A DNA stretch of 15,793 nt. It comes from Saccoglossus kowalevskii. Its lineage: Eukaryota > Hemichordata > Enteropneusta > Harrimaniidae. Each line of letters begins with the position of its first letter. Within the stretch, counting starts at the first letter, position 1. Shown here in pieces: positions 10,901-15,793 of the stretch. Under the pieces are notes generated by a model. It searched no databases. It was not told the origin of the DNA and saw only the letters and a list, made by a program, of their open reading frames with translations. The translations under genes were made by a program, and so were the position numbers. Location of the stretch: the NCBI RefSeq assembly GCF_000003605.2, contig NW_003155586.1:1-15793 (forward strand), read 5' to 3'.

Positions 10901-13900
10901 ACGAAGCTCTAAAATAACAATAAAATACGAGATAACTGTTCTGTAATTTTTCAACACAGCGTGCCAAGGATATTTTAGATATGATATATACGTTAGTTAA
11001 TCTCATCTATGTTTGAAATTCTATATTATTTCAGTGACATTGCTATTATTATCGGGGACAGCGAACAGGAACATCAAAAACCAACATTAGGTAAGTAAGT
11101 ACAAATCTAATGTGCCACCCAAGATAAATTGTGTTGTGCAATTTATTCAGTTTTTGAGCTTACCAAATAATGCAATAACGAATTGAAAGGCAATAAGAAT
11201 GTATGGTATTTGGCCTCAAATTGGCGCCAGTACAGTCCCCATTGTTCCATTGGCGGCTCCTTTGTAAACTTTACCCCATGACCTCAACTTGACTTCGTGA
11301 CCTTGATCAGGCCTCTGAGGCACCTTGGTTCTTTGAAACACATGCGAACACCAACACACATTTACATATTAGATTTTTTTTCCAGAAACCTCAGATCCGT
11401 CACAAATGCATAGGCGAAATGATGAAGTACGTATAGATTAATTAATTTCATGAAAATTAATTGCATTTATTGTTACATACTAGTATGTACAAATATACAA
11501 CCTAAATATATGTACTACCGGGAATTATATGTTCAAGGCATGTCAATGTAATATGTATATGATTTGTAATCACAATAATTCGTTTATAAACTAATGAATA
11601 GAATCCTGATGATGTCAGTACATGTGTCGATGCCAATGATGTAACTGAGGATAATAGTAATGCCATAGAAAGTAGTGAACCAAAGTTTGTATTCCAGAAA
11701 AGAGATATCATTAGAGAGGTAGGTTACACAAAACCTGCGAATTAGCTAACAGTCAATTCAATAAATTCAGTCATGCAATATCGGAATATTCAAACTTAGC
11801 GAAAGTGAATATCCCTGTCTTATAAATGTTTTCTTGCATGTTATTTCTTGATAGTTACCTTCTTATCATTGGTATATGGAACATATAATAATGTCACATT
11901 GTGAACAGAAAAGGTAAATTATATTTTAATACTTTTATGATAGCAGTTTTAAGTACACACACATTTTTCTTTCGCATACTTCAGAATAGTTTTTTCTCAA
12001 ATGTTACGGTCTTTCTTTGATGTTTTGACAGAGAGTTGCCTGAGGCAAAAAGACATGTAGAATTTCTCGAAGGTGACAGAGAGAAAACCCGCCTGAAGTA
12101 TTGCTTTGGACTCGATCTTTTCACCCTCGAGGTAAGCTGACTATAAGCTAATCAGTGTTGCTAACTTGAGTCTGTTTAATATAGAATAGAGACTTAACAA
12201 GACCTGGCTTTAATTTGTTACAGGCTGTGGATTCCCTTATTGAGTATTTAAATAATAAATGTGTAATAGTTAAATCCGGTCCCAGGTATGTTAACGAGTT
12301 ATTTTGTCATGAGTTATTCTTTAATTTTTATACTCACTTTTGTAAATTTGTTTGAAAATTTGTATTTTTCGTTCTCATCCAATAATTTCACAACTCTTAT
12401 GTTTGCTCTACACAATAGAACCTGCGATTAGGTTTACTTCTCGTGGGCGTGCAATCAAATTTTCCAAAATCTCGAAGCAATTTAACTTTGAAACACTCCC
12501 ACTAACAGAAGAGTTGGGACAATTTGTACTTTAGTGGTTTCATACGAAATATAGCTTTTGTTGTTTAATTTCGAAATATTGACAACATGAACGCCAATAC
12601 CATGTCAACATAAATGAAGAACGAACATTATCCAAGTGTCCACGAACTTTAAGATATACCTCAAAACTTCTATTTCAAACGATTGTCAATAGAGGACACC
12701 TGTTAAAAAATAGGCAATACTTTCACAGTACAACTTCAGCATTAAGCATGGACAAGTTATTGAATGCCAATTATTGAATTATACAGATTGTACGACAGAT
12801 TCTCTACGATAAGAACACCCTCTGGCAAGAGTGATGATATACTAACAGAAACTTTCAGAAATGGGTCAGTATGTTAACATATTTATATATTGAGTTTCAT
12901 TATCATTTAAGTAACATTGGTTAGTAATTGTGATTGTTTTTTACAGCCCACCATCGATGGTAACCGCATATATGTTTCAAGTATTATCAAAAGAAATAAT
13001 GATTAAACTTGCAATGGAAAAACATGGATTTACATACACTGAGGCCGACCAACATTGCTCATCGACAGAAATCAGTAACAGTATGTACGATTAGAATCTA
13101 AGTTGCAATCAATTTAGTATTTCTGTACTAATATTTCGACTATTTCATATAATTTTATAGAATAATAAGGTTGATACAGAGTTATGTTTTAATATGCCAG
13201 ATACATTGTTATAATTTATGTTACCCTTATGTTCTTTATACGTGTTTTAACTGTAATCATTTATCTGCATAATATTAAATAAATTCCAGTTAAAATTGTT
13301 AATAGAGTGTTGTATCTACCAGGTACATTCATATAACTTAACTGCACATTTTGCATTGTTGCATATAATAAATGTATAAACTAAATGTCGTTCTGACTAT
13401 TTATTTGATACAGAATTTTTAATATAATGTTACATTCAAATAATCACTACTTTATGTGACCTAATACACATCATGTAATTCCATACTCATTCAGAGCACG
13501 GTAGTTATAAGTATTTATCAACCAATATCAATCCTTAACGTGTCCATGCAATACCATAACTATCTGATTTTTGTTTAGGTAAACAGTCTCGTCGTATGAG
13601 ATCAGGAATCAAACATATGAGTAAGTATTTTACATGACCGCATTTAGATAATAAAAACTTAGAGTTAAGATTTGGGAATATTGCGTTTACTTTTTTATTG
13701 TGTAGCCTATGAATACGAGGGAAAATCGACGATTAACATTGTTTACATAAGTATCGATGAGGTGGTGGATTGACGAACATCTTGCCGACTGAGGGCAGTG
13801 TTACATTAGCAAACTAAGTTATATTCCGTGTTAATTATTTCAGGTGTAATCAGGACAGAAGTATCCACGGAAGCAATATACGAATCTGAGTTCGAGAAAG

Positions 13901-13920
13901 CAAAAGTTGACACAGCATAA
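3921..13920 (+). CDS. KDZ/Zisupton-family transposase with OTU protease
   Basis: One spliced reading frame. Exons: 3921-4138, 4770-4955, 5085-6242, 6449-6588, 6733-6934, 7097-7204, 7414-7610, 7815-7959, 8150-8781, 8896-8985, 9124-9213, 9361-9441, 9564-9841, 10299-10551, 10647-10696, 10840-10898, 11035-11090, 11386-11426, 11602-11718, 11855-11913, 12032-12131, 12224-12285, 12787-12864, 12947-13080, 13579-13620, 13844-13920. All 25 introns are GT...AG, and phase is kept at every junction. The product, about 1550 residues, would be a nuclear transposase with C2H2/C2HC fingers, a SWIM finger, a SAP-like motif, a DDE-type core and an OTU protease. The C-terminal third is unrecognised. One frameshift (8346-8385) breaks exon 8150-8781. 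The N-terminus is unresolved. Splitting into a separate OTU gene is possible, but no internal stop or poly(A) signal suggests it. Confidence 0.85.
4139..4769. other. Intron between finger exons (631 bp)
   Basis: Donor GTAAGT at 4139 and acceptor TATTTGCAG ending at 4769. The interior is AT-rich. An open frame at 4260-4499 has hydrophobic, AT-driven composition and no flanking splice signals in phase, so I do not call it an exon. Confidence 0.7.
5085..6242 (+). other. Third C2H2 finger and SWIM zinc finger exon
   Basis: The largest exon (1158 bp). An acidic, proline-rich linker (PLPMPPP, then Ser/Asp-rich) leads to a C2H2 finger with Cys codons at 5273 and 5282 and His codons at 5318 and 5333. 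After about 170 residues comes a SWIM finger, HCRCC...GCGH, with Cys codons at 5846, 5852 and 5870 and a His codon at 5876. It is preceded by the usual short beta strands (YSILGRVIVSY). SWIM fingers follow CxC-xn-CxH, bind DNA or protein, and occur in Zisupton and MULE transposases. A CKVC pair near the exon end opens the next cysteine-rich segment. Confidence 0.8.
6449..7204 (+). other. Cysteine-rich KDZ N-terminal region (three exons)
   Basis: Exons 6449-6588, 6733-6934 and 7097-7204. They encode CRKCSLC followed by an aromatic stretch (VYRYQEH...HNYDD), the segment beginning NHTAIG, then FNCVICGSNPPVIITD and a Trp/Lys-rich tail. The paired cysteines and conserved aromatic residues resemble the region just before the catalytic core in animal KDZ-type proteins, as I recall the family. 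Each exon joins in frame (phases 0, 1 and 1). The role is probably structural metal binding. Confidence 0.65.
7414..7959 (+). other. SAP-like DNA-binding motif (exons 7414-7610, 7815-7959)
   Basis: The end of the first exon and the second exon together read as a helix-turn-helix pattern: MSEERLIELLNSS, then VKEIC, a small turn with Gly, and KYDMVLRIRQALI. This fits the 35-residue SAP fold (helix, short loop with conserved Gly, helix with Leu/Arg). SAP motifs bind AT-rich DNA and are reported in KDZ elements. The intron falls inside the motif in phase 0. Confidence 0.6.
8150..8781 (+). other. KDZ catalytic core exon (frameshifted)
   Basis: This exon holds the conserved heart of the family: GGWL..CPH, RAESPRDHVDL, VVIVDMPHM.ARHGN, FHPYD, then LPWL, LYDVFHQQN, EEEVLRRI, and NSQVAEQIHNSRKRD..FLN. 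Candidate metal-binding acids are Asp (codon 8281), Asp (8493) and Glu (8592), assigned from their place in conserved blocks. The first half reads in the frame of the upstream exon until TAG at 8386. The second half reads in the -1 frame. The switch must lie in 8346-8385, and one lost base (or two gained) would explain it. No splice pair or canonical slippery heptamer is present there. Confidence 0.8.
8346..8385 (+). other. Frameshift window inside the catalytic core
   Basis: The frame open from the acceptor at 8150 meets TAG at 8386-8388. The frame used afterwards meets TGA at 8343-8345 going back. So the frame change is confined to about 40 bases. The total length of the 26 exons is one base short of a whole number of codons, in agreement with a single lost base. 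Confidence 0.85.
8877..9002 (+). repeat. Tandem exon duplication, copy 1 (exon 8896-8985)
   Basis: A 126-bp block containing acceptor, 90-bp exon and donor, repeated at 9105-9230. The exon encodes a Ser/Asp/Glu-rich linker with HSSID and LSEQGDVT and has no domain I recognise. It lies between the catalytic core and the OTU protease. Both flanking introns are phase 1, so the duplication adds 30 residues without shifting the frame. Confidence 0.9.
9105..9230 (+). repeat. Tandem exon duplication, copy 2 (exon 9124-9213)
   Basis: Same length as copy 1, starting 228 bases later. The 90-bp exons differ at 5 positions, of which 4 change the residue (Gln/His, Ile/Thr, Glu/Val, Asp/Glu). The similarity covers the polypyrimidine tract and acceptor upstream and ATAATTGCATAT downstream, then stops. 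The duplication unit was therefore the exon plus its splice signals. Confidence 0.9.
9564..10551 (+). other. OTU-type cysteine protease domain
   Basis: Exons 9564-9841 and 10299-10551, joined in phase 0. After a charged helical lead, the domain opens with PMDGNCLFHAL, the OTU signature with catalytic Asp and Cys (Cys codon 9716-9718). It closes with LPNLHYMAVKPL, where the His codon at 10524-10526 is the expected general base. Between them are the usual helix pair, the WGDQIILVVASIML block and a strand. OTU proteases cleave ubiquitin or ubiquitin-like conjugates. All key residues are present, so this domain looks intact although the upstream core is frameshifted. Spacing from Cys to His is about 125 residues, within the normal range. 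Confidence 0.85.
9842..10298. other. Intron inside the OTU domain (457 bp)
   Basis: Donor GTAAGA at 9842, acceptor TTTCTAAAG ending at 10298. It is very AT-rich with no other recognisable feature. Confidence 0.75.
11217..11345. other. Base-composition island in an intron
   Basis: Within the intron 11091-11385 there is a stretch richer in G and C than the surrounding introns (for example TTGGCGCCAGTACAGTCCCC and ACCTTGATCAGGCCTCTGAG). It could be an inserted short repeat such as a MITE or SINE fragment, but no box motifs, poly(A) tail or flanking duplication could be confirmed. Confidence 0.3.
12286..12786. other. Intron (501 bp) with a possible skipped or lost exon
   Basis: Donor GTATGT at 12286, acceptor ATTATACAG ending at 12786. 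An open stretch after TACACAATAG (from 12419 to TAG at 12532-12534) reads as balanced protein sequence (RFTSRGRAIKF, LPLTEELGQF). However, its acceptor phase (1) does not fit the upstream donor phase (2), and it ends in a stop. It may be an alternative terminal exon or a relic. Confidence 0.35.
13081..13578. other. Intron (498 bp)
   Basis: Donor GTATGT at 13081, acceptor TTTTGTTTAG ending at 13578. AT-rich, with nothing recognisable inside. Confidence 0.75.
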
Positions 13921-13929
13921 CATTGTATC

Positions 13930-14437
13930 AGTCTCATTATTCTACAACAGAAATCACTATCTGTGTAATTTCTTTCACGCATTTTTTCAATAAATAGATC
14001 ACGTTTCTGTAACAAATCGTTTAGATTATTACATGTTCGAGCATACCGAATGGTTTCACCTTTGATAAATTCATTTGAATACTGATGTGGGATGACAAAA
14101 ATTACGTTTATTGAAATATTGAAACGTTTCCGTTGTCTTGCGTTAGGGAATATTCAAATGTGAGCCGGTATTTGTTATGAAGCATGTTGGCTTCCTTAAC
14201 AAATGTGTTTAATTCTAGTACTAACATGAAGATGTCATTTCGAAAGCGGTACAAAGTTTTGATATTTTGAGCACTGAGTAGTAAAATTCGATTTTCCAGT
14301 GGGTGGAATGTTATTATGTAAGCAATCTCAGGCGAAGCTGGTGATCCCATGCTAATTCCGCATGTTGGGGTAGGTATAGAATAGGTTAGAATAACGTGCC
14401 ATAGTTTGAAATTTATGAAAATAATGGTTTCAAATAC
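13930..14437 (-). pseudogene. Reverse transcriptase remnant, Penelope-like
   Basis: On the minus strand, an open stretch from 14437 to 14108 reads CGISMGSPASPEIAYI (start Met codon 14350-14348), then LYRFRNDIF, then a segment ending NGNVSIF. These fit RT palm motifs: the GxPMGSPxSP block, the YxDD block and the VSFLD strand. In a different frame from about 14096 comes EFIKGETIRYARTCNN and KRDLFIEKMRERNY, resembling the region after the palm in Penelope-like RTs. The first catalytic Asp of YxDD is replaced by Asn (14237-14239), the frame changes and residues are missing between the parts. It is a dead fragment with no start, no endonuclease and no upstream fingers. It ends close to the transposase stop codon on the opposite strand. 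Confidence 0.6.
13989..13994 (+). terminator. Poly(A) signal AATAAA of the transposase gene
   Basis: A canonical hexamer 69 bases after the TAA stop on the gene strand, at a normal distance for a short 3' UTR. It falls within sequence that also reads as reverse transcriptase on the other strand, so the signal may have come with that insertion. Confidence 0.6.
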
Positions 14438-15419
14438 TCAATCCATATTATCACGGCGCACCTTTAAACTCGTACAGGACAGGACTGACACATACAATAC
14501 TCTAACTCATGTATAGAAATTAGATCACTGTGTGTCCTTTTCGAGACACAATATATACAGATTTTCACTCAACGTGAATCACTATGATGCACGTTGTTGT
14601 TCGTAAATCAGAAGAAAATCAGTTCAGAAAATAAGTGTTGACACCGTTATTGAAATGTACAAAATGTTATCTATACAGATATGTTGAATAAATTGAAATA
14701 CACTATTAATAGTAAAAATGCATTGCTCATTTTAAAAAGTTAAAGGCGCATGTTAATTACGTATATTTCCATAACTATATATATTTCCATAATCTTTGTA
14801 CAGAAAACTTACTTTCTGACCTCAAAATGTAGCATATTTGTATCGGGTCTGTGGTTACGCTCACTTGTGAACAGTTTTCCGTAACGAATACGACGACCAA
14901 CACTCGTTTGTCGAAATAGGGTGGTCCTATGACATTGGTGCTAAAGTGTTTTTTTGTTTTTTCTGGCCCTGAAATCACCACCGTAGGGTATTTGTGTCGG
15001 ATAATTATATATTTCGCATGGTTCATTCATTTATTCACATTTTTCTGCAAAAATTATCGAAAACGAACAATTTAGGCTCAAATTTATACTGTGATAAATT
15101 ATTATATTGTTTTCAATGTTTATTGTGCTAAGGAACATTTTACTACAAACATTTTCAAAATTGTCTGTAATTGTGTCGATTTTAAAATAGCGTTCGCTAG
15201 CTTCACCCTAGTTGCTCTACTATTGAGGTCGGTATGTTAGGGCATTGAAACAATACTAAAATGAAGCCCTTAAAAGTTTCCCAATTTAAAGTGCTAATCA
15301 GCACCGGCTTGAGATCATTCATATAGAAGTAAACCGGACCATACCGTGCCGAGCGTCAAAATCCCGGCGAGCGTCGGTTGAGTAAGTCGCTCGGGGTTAG
15401 ATCGAAGTCACAGTAGAGG
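14438..15419. other. 3' non-coding interior of the transposon
   Basis: Mostly AT-rich. On the minus strand an ATG at 15026 opens about 71 codons to a strong GTAAGT donor (about 14811-14806), but the peptide resembles nothing I know and no partner exon is found. Close to the right TIR (about 15345-15400), CG-rich sequence carries three short copies of a CGAGCG motif, two direct (in GCCGAGCGTC and GGCGAGCGTC) and one inverted (TCGCTCGG). These may be subterminal binding sites. Confidence 0.45.
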
Positions 15420-15495
15420 GCGCATCGGTCTGTAATAGAACGCGCTGTAGTGGAACAGCGCGTTCTAATAGAATGGCCGGAGCCAACTCTATTTG
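15420..15495 (-). repeat. Right terminal inverted repeat
   Basis: Reverse complement of the left TIR (56 of 64 inner bases, 6 of 12 outer). It contains a perfect 12-base inverted repeat, TAGAACGCGCTG at 15436-15447 and its complement at 15456-15467, across an 8-base spacer. Confidence 0.85.
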
Positions 15496-15503
15496 CCCGG
15501 ATA
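15496..15503. repeat. Right copy of 8-bp target-site duplication
   Basis: CCCGGATA, identical to 573-580 and the same 12 bases away from the conserved TIR block, so both element ends come out the same length. Confidence 0.65.
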
Positions 15504-15793
15504 AATACCGCCACTCCACTACGGATCCAGGAAAACTCCCGTCATGCTTTGCGTTCTATCATGGCTGCGCCCTCGCAAACTATGGGCCAGCAACATTTGT
15601 CAACAGTACACATATCTCGTCTATAGTTCGTATAAGGCATTGTTGTTGTTGTTGTTGGAATTTGGTAAGTACTACTGGATGGTTTCTGGATTTATGACAG
15701 AAACAAAATCGGGTGGCTTTTGTATTGGAAGCCGCGAAAAAAACATGTTCACAACGACTCAACCATTGCTTTTATTTACTTGATTGCTTGAAA
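15504..15793 (+). other. Right host flank with possible host exon
   Basis: GC content rises relative to the transposon interior. An ATG at 15544 opens a frame that runs into GAATTTG followed by a strong donor, GTAAGT, at 15665. Another ATG in good context (ATCATGGCTGCG, about 15561) opens only 21 codons. A CTT/TTG trinucleotide run (about 15641-15657) lies just before the donor. This may be the first exon of a host gene, but no domain is recognisable and the exon cannot be confirmed. Confidence 0.3.

Larger units (their letters stand above)
10647..13920 (+). other. Unrecognised C-terminal region of small exons
   Basis: Twelve exons of 41-134 bp encode about 290 residues. Visible traits are a basic patch (VKKKK, about 10886-10900, a possible nuclear signal), an acidic linker (DDVSTCVDANDVTEDN), a Tyr/Trp/His segment (SYHWYMEH), and a compact charged block (RHVEFLEGDREKTRLKY, GLDLFTLE, SLIEYLN, VKSGPR). 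These are followed by a Lys/Met-rich helical stretch. The reading frame is kept through every junction, so these are real exons. I do not recognise a fold. The last exon ends at TAA 13918-13920. Confidence 0.7.
581..15495 (+). mobile_element. KDZ/Zisupton-type DNA transposon, nearly complete
   Basis: A unit of about 14.9 kb is defined by inverted terminal repeats (581-656 and 15420-15495), an exact 8-bp flanking direct repeat, and one long intron-containing gene whose protein carries the modules of the KDZ superfamily (SWIM finger, cysteine clusters, SAP-like motif, acidic catalytic core). The first third holds a satellite array whose monomers share a core with the TIR. The gene has one frameshift and the 3' part carries a reverse-transcriptase remnant, so this copy is probably not autonomous now. 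Its size is large for a cut-and-paste element, owing to at least 25 introns and the array. Confidence 0.8.

Noticed and set aside
14775-15026. Minus-strand second gene of the element
   Set aside because: Only one open stretch with a donor. No similarity and no second exon found, so it is mentioned only as part of the non-coding interior.

Overview
This is AT-rich eukaryotic DNA: genes are split by GT/AG introns, with GTAAGT-type donors, polypyrimidine acceptors, a poly(A) signal and satellite and microsatellite repeats. It is probably from an invertebrate animal, but the species cannot be read from the window. Nearly everything in it appears to be one large DNA transposon, about 14.9 kb, at 581-15495. 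It is bounded by about 76-bp terminal inverted repeats (TIRs) and by an exact 8-bp direct repeat (CCCGGATA, 573-580 and 15496-15503) that fits a target-site duplication. The encoded protein and the 8-bp duplication both point to the KDZ (Kyakuja-Dileera-Zisupton) superfamily, closest in kind to the animal Zisupton branch.

Layout, left to right. (1) 1-572 is host flank, with a hairpin-forming inverted repeat and a CA microsatellite. (2) 581-656 is the left TIR, followed by a possible first exon (736-826). (3) 1017-3797 is a satellite array of 16 tandem monomers (about 175 or 185 bp). Each monomer carries a core resembling the TIR. (4) 3921-13920 is one long plus-strand gene that I could splice into 26 exons, about 4.65 kb of coding sequence and about 1550 residues, with matching phase at all 25 introns. 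Module order is three C2H2/C2HC zinc fingers, a SWIM zinc finger, cysteine-rich segments, a SAP-like motif, the KDZ catalytic core, a tandemly duplicated exon, an OTU-type cysteine protease, and an unrecognised C-terminal third built of small exons. (5) About 13930-14437 is a degraded, Penelope-like reverse transcriptase fragment on the minus strand, abutting the transposase stop codon. (6) 14438-15419 is mostly featureless AT-rich DNA. (7) 15420-15495 is the right TIR, followed by host flank with a possible host exon.

How the parts would work together: the core would cut and join at the TIRs, the finger, SWIM and SAP modules would bind DNA, and the OTU protease would remove ubiquitin-like tags. 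The OTU role is inference. This copy has one frameshift in the catalytic core (8346-8385), between the first and second candidate catalytic acidic residues. It is therefore probably recently inactivated, or carries a sequencing error. The start of the protein is unresolved, because the only good candidate first exon is out of phase with the second.
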